Source: DASVVT01 sp036386415 (GTDB taxonomy: Bacteria; Acidobacteriota; Blastocatellia; Pyrinomonadales; Pyrinomonadaceae). Taken from it: 64,000 bases of DNA. This document shows, one piece after another, positions 40,143-48,973 of the stretch. The notes below the pieces were generated by a model. It was not told the origin of the DNA. It worked only from the letters and a program-made list of their open reading frames with translations, and searched no databases. The DNA lies in NCBI GenBank assembly GCA_036386415.1, contig DASVVT010000006.1, forward strand, positions 38,893 through 102,892, in the 5' to 3' direction. Within the stretch, counting starts at the first letter, position 1. The number at the start of each line of letters is the position of its first letter. Both the position numbers and the translations under genes were made by a program.

Positions 40143-40874
40143 TCAATCGCGCACGATCTTGAGTAGCTCTGCGGCGGCGGCGAAGATTCCGCCATGCCTC
40201 TCTTCGTCGCTTATTCCGGCAAACGGACGTGTGCCCTTGGCGACTGCTAGTTGCTCCTGGCGCAGCCGCCGTCGTTCCTCTTCAAGCTTCGCCTTCTCCC
40301 TGTTGCGCGATGCCTCCAGCCCGCCCGCGCGTATGAACTCAACGATCTCGGTCAACTCCCTCTGGTCGAACCATGTGCCGTGCCCCTTGCAGACATCAAC
40401 GATGACGCCGGAGCAATGCGCGAAGTTGACGCGATTCATCAGTTGATGGCACACAGGGCACGGCACATACTGCACGCGCGCCCCGCGATTGCTCCTGGCA
40501 TTTGAAGGTGCGGGCGATGCAGCCCCGAGCACTGCCGCTTGCTGTTCACTATCGGCGCAGACCTGTTCGAAGGAGGCGACGTTCACCCACAGCCCGCCGC
40601 ATTGCGAGCATTCGTCGAGAGTGGTCGCCCCCAGCCGCACGCTCCCCATCTCGATCCGGCAGCGCGGGCATTGCAGCTTCACCTCCTGCGCGGAAGTTTC
40701 TTCACGCGCCGCCCTCGCTCCGCAACGCGGACAGTGACGGCTTCCCAGAAACATCATGCCGAAGCATGACGGGCACTGGAGAGTCGCGAGCCGCGCGCTG
40801 CAATAAAGACATCGCGCGGCATCTTTCGACACAGCCGCGCCGCACATCGGACAGTTAAGTGTTTCGGCCTGCAT
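40143..40874 (-). CDS. Multi-zinc-ribbon protein (zf-TFIIB type)
   Basis: 243 residues from ATG 40874. Six CxxC-type knuckles: CPMCGA, CLYCSA, CPSCFG, CPRCGA, CPRCRIEM with CSQCGGLW, and CPVCHQLM with CKGHGTWFDQREL. The last two pairs are zf-TFIIB-like ribbons. A charged helix (ASRNREKAKLEEERRRLRQE) follows. It is probably a cytosolic metal-binding or nucleic-acid-associated protein; no closer role can be given. The longer frame to 40943 has no ribosome site. Confidence 0.75.
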   Translation of the reverse strand: MQAETLNCPMCGAAVSKDAARCLYCSARLATLQCPSCFGMMFLGSRHCPRCGARAAREETSAQEVKLQCPRCRIEMGSVRLGATTLDECSQCGGLWVNVASFEQVCADSEQQAAVLGAASPAPSNARSNRGARVQYVPCPVCHQLMNRVNFAHCSGVIVDVCKGHGTWFDQRELTEIVEFIRAGGLEASRNREKAKLEEERRRLRQEQLAVAKGTRPFAGISDEERHGGIFAAAAELLKIVRD

Positions 40875-41229
40875 ATTGGAATCCCGTAAGTTGAATCTTG
40901 ATCGGGTGATTGAACGGGTGGCGTCAGCGAGGAAGGTTTTCAATCAATGGTAGGGGCAAACCTCTTGTGCCGCCTATTGCAGCTTACCATTGGCCGCGCG
41001 CGATTTCCACTGTAAGTTAAAGGGCAAGACGAAGGGTGAAAGGAGAAAGCCCGGTTAAAGCTAAAGCCTTGATGATGGTGGCTTATTCATGCCTTGAGTC
41101 GCGTTCTGACTTACGACTTACGCCCTTCGTATTTCGCCTACTTCATGACATGCAAACTGGACGAAGCCTTGCGCGGTATGCGATGCTGTTTCACGTCCCC
41201 CGATTAGATTAAGTTGAGGAGGCTGATGA
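40875..41229. other. Intergenic region, nothing recognised
   Basis: No convincing gene on either strand. It is a divergent promoter region for the zinc-ribbon and Arg-rich secreted protein genes. GAGGAGG at the right end is the ribosome site of the latter. Confidence 0.45.
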
Positions 41230-41607
41230 ATGCGGAAACTTGCAACCGCTCTTTTTGCTCTACTGTTTGCGCTGCCCTTTATCTCGACTAACACGAGCGC
41301 GCGGCCTTATGGAAACATCTTGCAAACTCAGGAGGATACGGGTAATCAGAATCGTGTGCTGACGATGCCGCAGACCAACAGGCGGCGACGCCTGCGGCGC
41401 GAGGTAAGACATCGCAGGCGCAGCATACGCGGCGCATTTGCCAACGCGGGCAGAGGAGCCGGACGCGGCGGCAAGCGTTTCGGCAAGAACATAGCCAAGG
41501 GGCGACCCGTCCGCGCCGGGAAAGAGTTAGGCAAAGGCATGGGCAGCTTTGGTAAGAATGTCGGCAAAGGTGTGGGGCGCACGGCCAAGCGCGTCTTCAA
41601 GCCATAG
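41230..41607 (+). CDS. Secreted Arg/Gly/Lys-rich basic protein
   Basis: 125 residues with a clear Sec signal (MRKLATALFALLFALPFIS). The mature part is extremely basic and of low complexity: NRRRRLRREVRHRRRSIRG, then glycine-lysine repeats (GRGGKRFGKNIAKG, LGKGMGSFGKNVGKGVG). GGAGG lies 7 nt before ATG 41230. Such a protein could bind anionic polymers (DNA, polysaccharide, teichoic-like) outside the membrane, or be an antimicrobial. No family recognised. Confidence 0.68.
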   Translation: MRKLATALFALLFALPFISTNTSARPYGNILQTQEDTGNQNRVLTMPQTNRRRRLRREVRHRRRSIRGAFANAGRGAGRGGKRFGKNIAKGRPVRAGKELGKGMGSFGKNVGKGVGRTAKRVFKP

Positions 41608-41615
41608 GAAGAGCA

Positions 41616-41713
41616 TTAAACGCAAAGGACGCCAAGGTGTAGACGCAAAGGCGCGCAAAGAAGATAATCCTTTGTGCGCCTTTGCGTCTTCTACTTTGCG
41701 CCCTTTGCGTTTA
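41616..41713. repeat. Intergenic inverted repeat of CGCAAAGG words
   Basis: The left arm AAACGCAAAGGACGCCAAGG and on to GACGCAAAGGCGCGCAAAG pairs with the right arm CTTTGTGCGCCTTTGCGTC and CTTTGCGCCCTTTGCGTTTA. It is the most complete copy of this family in the window. Confidence 0.88.
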
Positions 41714-41749
41714 ATGCCTTTTTCCTTTTGACTTTTGCCTTATATCAGT

Positions 41750-43345
41750 ATGATAAGCGGCGTGTCGGCTGACATCATACGCGAGGATGCAGACGAGCAA
41801 GCGCCGCGAGTGCTCGCGCTTGACATCGGCACGTCGAGCGTTCGCGCCGCGCTCTTTGATAGCCTCGGAAATGAGATCAAGGGGACAGCGGCGCACATGG
41901 CGCGCACGCTCTCGACGACGCTTGACGGGGGGGCTGAGCTGAACGCCGATGAAGCGTTGGAACAGGTGACACGCGTCGTAGATGCCGTGCTCGCTCAATC
42001 TGCTCCCGCTTCGGGGAGCATAGAGACGCTGGCCGTCTCTTGTTTCTGGCACAGTCTCGTCGGCATCGACCGTGAAGGCCGTGCAGTCACACCCGTGCTG
42101 GGCTGGGCTGACACGCGCGCCGCGCGAGCCGTTGAAGAGTTGCGGCGCGAGTTAGACGAAAGAGAGACGCACGCGCGCACCGGCTGCCCTTTTCACAGTA
42201 GCTACTGGCCTGCCAAGCTGCGCTGGCTCCAACGGGAGCGCACGCGTCTTTACAGCGCAGTCCACTCCTGGCTCTCCTTTGGAGAGCTTCTGGCGATGCG
42301 CTTTTTCGGCGAGACTGATGCCAGTCTTTCAATGGCGTCTGCGACAGGACTCTTTGACGCGCGCCTGTGTCAGTGGGACGAGCCGCTTCTGAACTGGCTC
42401 GGAATCGATGTCAATCAATTGCCCGCGATTGCCTGTGAGCAGAAGAGTTTCAGCCAGCTCACCCCTGAGTATGCGCGGCGCTGGCCGCAGCTCAGGCGCG
42501 CGCGTATGTTTCCAGCCATCGGCGACGGCGCGGCCAATAACATCGGCGCAGGCTGCCTCACGCGCGAGCGTGTCATGTTGATGATCGGAACTTCGGGCGC
42601 GATGCGCGCGCTCTCGGAGGATGATCCGCCACACGCTCTGCCGGAGAGTCTATGGTGTTATAGAGCCGATAGCAGACGAATTCTGATCGGCGGGGCTCTT
42701 TCGGATGGCGGCGGGCTCTACGCCTGGATGAGAGAGGCGCTCGCTCTGGGCGGCGCTGAGTTGGAGGAGATCGAAGGGGCGCTCTCGGCCATGGAGCCGG
42801 ACGCGCACGGTTTGACCGTCCTGCCGTTCTGGGCTGGCGAGCGAAGCACGGGCTGGGCTACAACCGCGCGCGGCGCAATCCTGGGGCTCACGATGCACAC
42901 GCGCCCCATCGAAATCCTGCGTGCCGCGATGGAATCAGTCGCCTACCGCTTCGCCCTCATCGCACGTGCGCTCGATCTTTTCGCGCCGAAAGCAGAGATT
43001 GTGGCGTCGGGCGGCGCGCTACGCTCTTCTGCGGTCTGGGCGCAGATGCTCGCAGATGTGCTGGGGCGAGCAGTCACCCTTTCCGGCGTGCGCGAATCTT
43101 CGAGTCGCGGCGCGGCCCTGCTTGCATTGGAAGCGACAGGCAAGATAAAAAGCATCGCTGACGCGCAAGCTCCAATGGGTCAGGCTTACGAGCCGGACAT
43201 GTCGCGCCATAAGCGTTACCGTGCCGGGTTGGAACGCCAACAAGAGCTTTATGAGCATCTCGTCGCTGACAGGAAGATCGCAGGCAAGATCAGCGCGGCG
43301 CGGACGAGCGTCGGGAGCGGAACTAATCTCGGGGGGCACTCCTGA
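41750..43345 (+). CDS. FGGY-family carbohydrate kinase (gluconokinase-like)
   Basis: 531 residues from ATG 41750 (TTG 41735 also possible). Phosphate loop: LALDIGTSSVRAALFD. Middle: GDGAANNIGAGC and MLMIGTSGAMRAL. The C-terminal signature is VASGGALRSSAVWAQMLADV. FGGY kinases phosphorylate sugars or sugar acids such as gluconate or xylulose. Transketolase and RpiB follow on the same strand after 217 bp, so the product probably enters the pentose phosphate pathway. Confidence 0.85.
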   Translation: MISGVSADIIREDADEQAPRVLALDIGTSSVRAALFDSLGNEIKGTAAHMARTLSTTLDGGAELNADEALEQVTRVVDAVLAQSAPASGSIETLAVSCFWHSLVGIDREGRAVTPVLGWADTRAARAVEELRRELDERETHARTGCPFHSSYWPAKLRWLQRERTRLYSAVHSWLSFGELLAMRFFGETDASLSMASATGLFDARLCQWDEPLLNWLGIDVNQLPAIACEQKSFSQLTPEYARRWPQLRRARMFPAIGDGAANNIGAGCLTRERVMLMIGTSGAMRALSEDDPPHALPESLWCYRADSRRILIGGALSDGGGLYAWMREALALGGAELEEIEGALSAMEPDAHGLTVLPFWAGERSTGWATTARGAILGLTMHTRPIEILRAAMESVAYRFALIARALDLFAPKAEIVASGGALRSSAVWAQMLADVLGRAVTLSGVRESSSRGAALLALEATGKIKSIADAQAPMGQAYEPDMSRHKRYRAGLERQQELYEHLVADRKIAGKISAARTSVGSGTNLGGHS

Positions 43346-43426
43346 TATGATATTTGGCAAATCAATTCTGTAGAGTTTTACAGAATCGGCGCAGTTGGCA
43401 AGTCGCAGGATGGCGGCTGGCCTGTG

Positions 43427-43549
43427 ATGATTAAAATAGAGTGCGCTCGCTGTCAAACCGTCTACCTGATTTACGCAGGCATTGATGAGTTTTATAACTC
43501 GCTTTATTCTGTGACGATTCAAGGGATCACAGAACTAATCACCAATTGA
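43427..43549 (+). CDS. Possible small or truncated protein before transketolase
   Basis: 40 codons: MIKIECARCQTVYLIYAGID, then EFYNSLYSVTIQGITELITN. The amino-acid pattern continues sensibly upstream (EFYRIGAVGKSQDGGWPV) in the same frame as the kinase, back to the kinase stop codon. No start codon is available there apart from a GTG just before the ATG. It may be a decayed gene or one using a rare start. A CARC pair is the only motif. Confidence 0.35.
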   Translation: MIKIECARCQTVYLIYAGIDEFYNSLYSVTIQGITELITN

Positions 43550-43562
43550 GGAGTCATAGGGC

Positions 43563-45605
43563 ATGAGTGCGTCAACGCAGCAGGAACCCAACAACACGAC
43601 CGCCACACTCGATCAACTTTGCATCAACACCATCCGCGCTCTGGCGCTCGACGCCGTGCAGAAGGCCGAATCAGGCCATCCGGGTCTGCCGCTTGGCGCA
43701 GCGCCGATGGCCTACGTGTTGTGGACGCGCTTCCTGCGCCACAACCCGCGCAACCCACACTGGTCGAACCGCGACCGCTTCCTGCTCTCCGCCGGTCACG
43801 GCTCGATGCTCATCTACGCGCTGCTCTACCTGACGGGCTACGATCTGCCGCTCGAAGAGCTGAAGAATTTTCGCCAGTGGGGCTCGAAGACACCCGGCCA
43901 CCCGGAATACGGCTTGACGCCCGGCATAGAGATCACGACTGGCCCCCTGGGGCAGGGCTTCGCCAACGGCGTCGGCATGGCGATGGGCGCGGCGCATCTC
44001 GGCGCGCGGTTCAACCAGCCGGAGTACCCGCTCATAGACCACCACGTTTACGCCATTGTTTCGGACGGCGATTTGATGGAGGGCGTCGCCTCGGAAGCGG
44101 CCTCGCTCGCCGGGCATTTGAAGCTGGGGAAGCTCATCTACCTCTACGACGATAACCATGTGACCATCGAGGGCTTCACCGATCTGGCTTTTTCAGAGAA
44201 CGTGCCGCAGCGCTTTCAGTCCTATGGCTGGCACACCTCGACGGTCGAAGACGGCAACGACCTCGACGCAATAGAGAGCGCGATTCGTGACGCGCAGTCA
44301 ATCACGGATCGCCCATCGCTCATCTCCGTCAAGACGACCATCGGCTACGGTATGCCGACCGCAGGCACGCGTAAAGCCCACTCGGACGCTCCCGGCGAAG
44401 AGGCCGTGCGCGAGACCAAGCGACATCTTGGATGGCCTGAAGACAAGAGCTTCTATGCGCCTGACGAGGCGCTGGCGCAGTTTCGCAAGGCCATAGAGCG
44501 CGGCGCAGAGCTGGAAAAGCAATGGAACGCGCTCGTCGAAAAATATGAGCGTGAGCACGAAGCGCTCGGTCGTGCGTGGCGCACGACGATGAAGGGCGAC
44601 CTGCCCGAAGGCTGGGAAGATCACCTGCCGAAGTTTGAGAACGCGAAGCCGATGGCGACGCGCGCGGCTTCGGGCGAGGTTATCAACGCGCTCGCGCCTG
44701 TCATGCCGATGCTCATAGGGGGCTCTGCCGATCTGGGTCCCTCGAACAACACGGACATCAAAGAGAGTCGCAGCTTCGAGGCAGACTCTTACGACGGGCG
44801 TATCCTGCACTTCGGCGTGCGCGAGCATGCGATGGGCTCGACCTTGACGGGGATCAGCTTAAACGGCGGGTTGATTCCATTCGGCGGCACGTTCCTCACC
44901 TTCTCCGACTACATGAGACCGGCGATACGGCTTGCGGCTCTCTCGGAAGTTCAGGTCATCTACGTGTTCACGCACGATTCAATCGGGCTGGGCGAAGATG
45001 GGCCGACGCATCAACCCGTCGAGCACCTGGCGGCGCTGCGCACCATTCCTCACCTGTTCGTCATTCGTCCAGCAGATTCGCACGAGGTGCGCGAAGCCTG
45101 GCGCATTGCCATTTTGCGCCGCCATGCGCCGACGGCGCTCGCGCTCACGCGCCAGAAAGTTCCACTGATAGATCGCACGCGCTATGCTTCAGCCGATGGC
45201 GCGCGGCGCGGCGCTTATATTCTCGCCGAAGCGGAAGAGGCAAAGGGTCAGAAGAGGACGCCCGCGCTCATCCTCATCAGTACCGGCTCGGAAGTCTCGC
45301 TCGCGCTCGCCGCGCGCGAGCAGCTTCAAAAAGATGGCGTCCCCGTACGCGTCGTCTCGATGCCCTGCGTCGAGTTGTTCGCGGAACAGCCGCAAGAGTA
45401 CCGGAATGACGTGCTGCCGCCCTCTGTGACCGCACGTCTCGCCGTGGAAGCGGGCGTGCGCCAGGGCTGGGACAGGTATGTTGGCCCGCAGGGCGACGTG
45501 ATCTGTCTTGATCGCTTCGGCGGCTCTGCGCCGGGCGACGTGGCGATGCGCGAGCTTGGGTTCAACGTTGAAAACGTCGTAAAAAGGGCAAAGGCATTAC
45601 TATAA
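43563..45605 (+). CDS. tkt: Transketolase
   Basis: 680 residues, full length. The thiamine-diphosphate region has GPLGQGFANGVGMAMG and then IVSDGDLMEGVASEAASLAG (GDG...N-type motif, with DDNHVTIEGFTDLAFSENV). The pyrimidine and C-terminal domains include FTHDSIGLGEDGPTHQPVEH. It transfers two-carbon units between ketoses and aldoses in the pentose phosphate pathway. GAGG lies upstream of ATG 43563. rpiB starts 5 bp after the stop. Confidence 0.96.
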   Translation: MSASTQQEPNNTTATLDQLCINTIRALALDAVQKAESGHPGLPLGAAPMAYVLWTRFLRHNPRNPHWSNRDRFLLSAGHGSMLIYALLYLTGYDLPLEELKNFRQWGSKTPGHPEYGLTPGIEITTGPLGQGFANGVGMAMGAAHLGARFNQPEYPLIDHHVYAIVSDGDLMEGVASEAASLAGHLKLGKLIYLYDDNHVTIEGFTDLAFSENVPQRFQSYGWHTSTVEDGNDLDAIESAIRDAQSITDRPSLISVKTTIGYGMPTAGTRKAHSDAPGEEAVRETKRHLGWPEDKSFYAPDEALAQFRKAIERGAELEKQWNALVEKYEREHEALGRAWRTTMKGDLPEGWEDHLPKFENAKPMATRAASGEVINALAPVMPMLIGGSADLGPSNNTDIKESRSFEADSYDGRILHFGVREHAMGSTLTGISLNGGLIPFGGTFLTFSDYMRPAIRLAALSEVQVIYVFTHDSIGLGEDGPTHQPVEHLAALRTIPHLFVIRPADSHEVREAWRIAILRRHAPTALALTRQKVPLIDRTRYASADGARRGAYILAEAEEAKGQKRTPALILISTGSEVSLALAAREQLQKDGVPVRVVSMPCVELFAEQPQEYRNDVLPPSVTARLAVEAGVRQGWDRYVGPQGDVICLDRFGGSAPGDVAMRELGFNVENVVKRAKALL

Positions 45606-45610
45606 GGCTT

Positions 45611-46063
45611 ATGCGAATCGCCATCGGCGCAGACCACGGAGGCTTTCCGCTCAACGAGCGCGTGAGGGATGAACTGCGCGCGGCGGGGCATGAGGTCAGA
45701 GACTTCGGCACGCACGACGGAAGCCTGAAGGACGACTACCCGGATTACGCGCTCTGGGTAGGTCAGTCTGTGCAGACGGGTGCGGCGGAGATAGGCATTC
45801 TCATCTGCGGGAGCGGCGTCGGAGCAAGTGTCGCGGCCAACAAGCTGCGAGGCGTGCGCGCGGCGCTCTGCGGCGACACCTATTCGGCGCACCAGTCGCG
45901 CGAGCACGATGATTGCAACGTGCTCTGCCTGGGAGCGCGCGTCGTCGGCACGGAGCTGGCGATGGAGATCGTGCGCGCCTTCGTCCAGGCGCGCTTCACA
46001 GGCGAAGAACGTCACCGGCGGCGCTTACTGAAAGTCGCGGCAATCGAAGGAATGCAACAGTAG
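45611..46063 (+). CDS. rpiB: Ribose-5-phosphate isomerase B
   Basis: 150 residues. N-terminus: MRIAIGADHGGFPLNERVRD. Active-site Cys lies in GILICGSGVGASVAANKLRG, followed by REHDDCNVLCLGARVVG. It interconverts ribose-5-phosphate and ribulose-5-phosphate. It lies 5 bp after tkt, so the two are cotranscribed and supply adjacent pentose phosphate steps. The stop codon lies in a family A inverted repeat. Confidence 0.96.
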   Translation: MRIAIGADHGGFPLNERVRDELRAAGHEVRDFGTHDGSLKDDYPDYALWVGQSVQTGAAEIGILICGSGVGASVAANKLRGVRAALCGDTYSAHQSREHDDCNVLCLGARVVGTELAMEIVRAFVQARFTGEERHRRRLLKVAAIEGMQQ

Positions 46064-46199
46064 CCAGTAGTCAGTAGACAGGAGACAGTAGAAAAACGGA
46101 ATGTTTGCTACGTAACCTAGTATCATTTAGATGAGCAGCAGCAAACACTCTGCCAGATTTTCTTTTCTACTGGCTACTGACTACTGTCTACTGGCTACT
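46059..46199. repeat. Intergenic inverted repeat, family A
   Basis: The left arm (46059-46095) reiterates CAGTAG words. The right arm (46165-46199) is TTCTACTGGCTACTGACTAC and onward. GGAATGTTTGCTACG next to the left arm recurs inverted at the other side of the TolC-like gene. Confidence 0.85.
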
Positions 46200-46218
46200 T
46201 CCTTTAGGAGTATTCACT

Positions 46219-47727
46219 GTGAGAAAAGTCTATCTCTCTGGCGCTCGTATGCTTATCGTTCTGAGCTGGCTCTGCTGGGGTACTTCCCCATCGGTCGCGC
46301 AGCAGCCTTCGGCGACAAACCCACAGCAGCCAACGGCCACCAATCCGCAGCAGCCTGCGGCCAGGCCCGGTCAAACACCACAGGAGACGCCTGTGCAGCC
46401 TACGCCTGTTCCCTCGCCGGAGCTGAACCCACAGGGACGGCGCGTCGAGAAGCCGCCGCCGGGTTTTGATCGTCGAGGGGGAGATGCAAACGGGCAGGCA
46501 CGCTCGTTGACCGTCGAGCAGGCCATACAGCTTGCGCTCGCCGAAACCAACGCGTACAGGCAGGCGCAGTTTGAAGAGAGGATCGCCGCCCAGGATGTCA
46601 AACAGGCGCGCGCCGCTTTTTTACCACAGCTCACCATGCCGCTCACCTACTTCGGCACGACGCCCTCGCAGTTGCGCGCGCCGGATGAACCGCTCACCTT
46701 CAGCTACGTCTCGTCGAGCACCATCAACGAGACCATCGGCCTTGTTAATGCCGGTGGCGAGATAGACATTTCGGGACGCCTGCGCGCCACTCTCAGAAAC
46801 AAGCGACACCTGCTTGCCGCCGCGCGTGCCGGGACGCTCAGTGCGCGTCGCGCGCTGGTCCTGGAGACGGTGGACGCTTATTACTCTCTGGTGCTGGCGC
46901 GCCAGCGGCGGCGGCTGGCGGAAGAAACACTGTCGCTCGCCGAAGGATTCTTGAAAGTAACCGAGGGCATGATGCAGCGCGGCGAAGGTGAAGAGTCTGA
47001 CGTGCTGCGTGCTCGCTCGCAGGTGGCGACCAGGCGCGACGAACTGGAACAGGCGCGCGCAGGTGAGTCTGCGGCGATGGACGCGTTGAGGGTCTTGACC
47101 GGCCTCGATTTCAGTGTCCCCATAGATGTCTCGCGCATCGCGCAGGATTTGCCGACGACTGCCGACTTCAGCAGCTACACGGATGAGGTGATTAAGTCCA
47201 GACCCGAGCTTGCCCAGATCGACGCGCAGAAGCGCGCCGCGCTCGAAGAGGCACGGGTCGCGAGAGCCGAGCGATTGCCACAGCTCTCCTACAACTTAAA
47301 CGGCGGATTTGATGCCGCCGATTTCAAGCCGTTAAAGAGATACGCGGGCGGCTCTGCGACTGTGACACTGACAGTTCCCATTTTCGATTTCGGAGCGAGC
47401 CGCAGCCGCGAGGCGCAGGCTCGTCTGCGCGCGCAGCAACTCGACGCGCAGCGCGAGAACGCTATGCGCCAGTTGAGACAGGAGTTCTACACGGCGCGCG
47501 CCATTGCGCTCTCAGCCCTCGTGCGCATCAAGGAAACGGAAGCGGGAGCAACCTTCGCACAGCAGAATATGACGCTCGTTTTCGCACGCTACCGCGCCAA
47601 GAAAGCGACAATCACCGATGTGGTAGACGCGCAGGCAGCCTACGCCGAAGCGCGCCTGGCCTACTTTCAGGCGATCATAGACTACCGCACGTCGCGCATT
47701 CGGCTGGAATCAGCACTTGGACAGTAA
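46219..47727 (+). CDS. TolC-like outer-membrane efflux protein
   Basis: 502 residues. The start is GTG 46219 with AGGAG 8 nt upstream. A Sec signal (to about residue 30) is followed by a Pro/Gln-rich linker with ATNPQQP repeats (about 32-75). Two OEP repeats with long helices follow: TVEQAIQLALAETNAYRQAQ and VIKSRPELAQIDAQKRAALE. It ends FQAIIDYRTSRIRLESALGQ, as TolC-family proteins do. It would form a trimeric export channel. No inner-membrane pump or membrane-fusion gene is adjacent, so its partner lies elsewhere. Confidence 0.9.
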   Translation: MRKVYLSGARMLIVLSWLCWGTSPSVAQQPSATNPQQPTATNPQQPAARPGQTPQETPVQPTPVPSPELNPQGRRVEKPPPGFDRRGGDANGQARSLTVEQAIQLALAETNAYRQAQFEERIAAQDVKQARAAFLPQLTMPLTYFGTTPSQLRAPDEPLTFSYVSSSTINETIGLVNAGGEIDISGRLRATLRNKRHLLAAARAGTLSARRALVLETVDAYYSLVLARQRRRLAEETLSLAEGFLKVTEGMMQRGEGEESDVLRARSQVATRRDELEQARAGESAAMDALRVLTGLDFSVPIDVSRIAQDLPTTADFSSYTDEVIKSRPELAQIDAQKRAALEEARVARAERLPQLSYNLNGGFDAADFKPLKRYAGGSATVTLTVPIFDFGASRSREAQARLRAQQLDAQRENAMRQLRQEFYTARAIALSALVRIKETEAGATFAQQNMTLVFARYRAKKATITDVVDAQAAYAEARLAYFQAIIDYRTSRIRLESALGQ

Positions 47728-47729
47728 AA

Positions 47730-47872
47730 AAGTAGACGGTAGACAGTAGTCAGTAGCCAGTAGAAAAGAAAATTCCGGCGGAGCGTTTGATGCTGCTCAT
47801 CAAAATGGCAGTGGCTGTGTAGCAAACATTCTGTCTTTCTACTGACTACTGACTACTGTCTACTGTCTACTG
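47730..47872. repeat. Intergenic inverted repeat, family A
   Basis: The left arm (47730-47769) carries GTAGACAGTAGTCAGTAGCC. The right arm (47836-47872) carries TTCTACTGACTACTGACTAC and onward. GTAGCAAACATTCTG before the right arm is the inverted counterpart of the sequence at about 46096-46110. Confidence 0.85.
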
Positions 47873-48874
47873 CTCTTGCACTACTCGAATCGCTCTGGGC
47901 AGGATGCGAAACTCTGCCGGTGTGTGACCGCGCACGTTGCCGTCGGCTTCGACTGGAAGCGCGTCCGCAGGCGTCAATGTTTCAATACGCACGTGCGCAG
48001 CCCTACGCGTGCGGACATGCGGGTTGGCGAGATGGCCGCCGCGACGTATGCGCGGCAGCTCGCGCAGGATGGTGGCGCGTGTGAGGCCGCAGGCGATGAG
48101 AATATCCAAAATCCCATCGTCAACGCGTGCTGACGGGGCGAACATCATGCCGCCGCCCGCGTAAATTCCGTTGGCGATGGCGATCAGGTTCGACGCGCAC
48201 TCAACCTCTGCGCTCCCTTCGACCAGGATGCGCACGCGACGCTCGCGCCAGAGGGCGAGCGCGCGGCAGGCCGCCGCCACGAAACGCGCTTCGCCCGGCA
48301 ACCGCTGCATCAAGCCTGTTTGCGCGGCCACACGGTGCGCGACTTCTGCGCCCAGTCCAATCGTCGCCACGTTGAGACAGATGAAACGTCCTGCGCCGCC
48401 TTCAGCGCGTCCGGCGATGCAATCGACCGTACGCGCAGCGCCACGCTCGCCGTCCTGATGATACCGGACGAGCGCTTCGATCCATTTCGACAACGATTCA
48501 CGCCTGCCTGATGTCAGCCCACGCGCAAAGTCGTCTCCCGTTCCTGCCGGAAGAATGGCGAGCGCCGCGTCCGGGTTGACCGGCACGGGCTCAAGAAGCG
48601 GGTCGCCGCCGCCGCCCTCAACGGGTTCGCCCAACTCAAAAAAGCCTGCCGCTGCTTCGCTCAACGTGCCGTCGCCCCCGACCACTGCGATGACGCCGTA
48701 GCCTTCGCGAAGCGCCTCGCGAGTCTTCGTCGTCGCATCGCCCGCATGCCTGGTGACGTGAGTATCAAAGCTTAAGTGGTTCTGCGAGAGGGCGTGCTCG
48801 ATCAAAGGCCATGCGCGGCGCGCGCGTGCGGCCCTGTTGTTGACGATGACGAGCGTGCGCCCCTGATTATTCAT
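47867..48874 (-). CDS. Diacylglycerol/lipid kinase family protein
   Basis: 335 residues from ATG 48874; the open frame continues upstream through unrelated sequence overlapping the divergent oxidoreductase gene, so it is not used. The catalytic DAGK domain shows TLVIVNNRAARARRAWPLIE, VIAVVGGDGTLSEAAAGFF (GGDGT), and ILPAGTGDDFARGL (PxGTGND-type, with D-D instead of N-D). The C-terminal beta-sandwich ends in LPVEADGNVRGHTPAEFRIL. It phosphorylates diacylglycerol or a related lipid at the membrane surface. Confidence 0.88.
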   Translation of the reverse strand: MNNQGRTLVIVNNRAARARRAWPLIEHALSQNHLSFDTHVTRHAGDATTKTREALREGYGVIAVVGGDGTLSEAAAGFFELGEPVEGGGGDPLLEPVPVNPDAALAILPAGTGDDFARGLTSGRRESLSKWIEALVRYHQDGERGAARTVDCIAGRAEGGAGRFICLNVATIGLGAEVAHRVAAQTGLMQRLPGEARFVAAACRALALWRERRVRILVEGSAEVECASNLIAIANGIYAGGGMMFAPSARVDDGILDILIACGLTRATILRELPRIRRGGHLANPHVRTRRAAHVRIETLTPADALPVEADGNVRGHTPAEFRILPRAIRVVQEQ

Positions 48875-48973
48875 CTCGGGGCAACACTCTACCATATTGA
48901 GACCGGGCGTTGATTTGATGTTAATCTCTCCCCATCTTCTGTGTGAGGAGTTTCCAGGATGGGAACTAAATAG

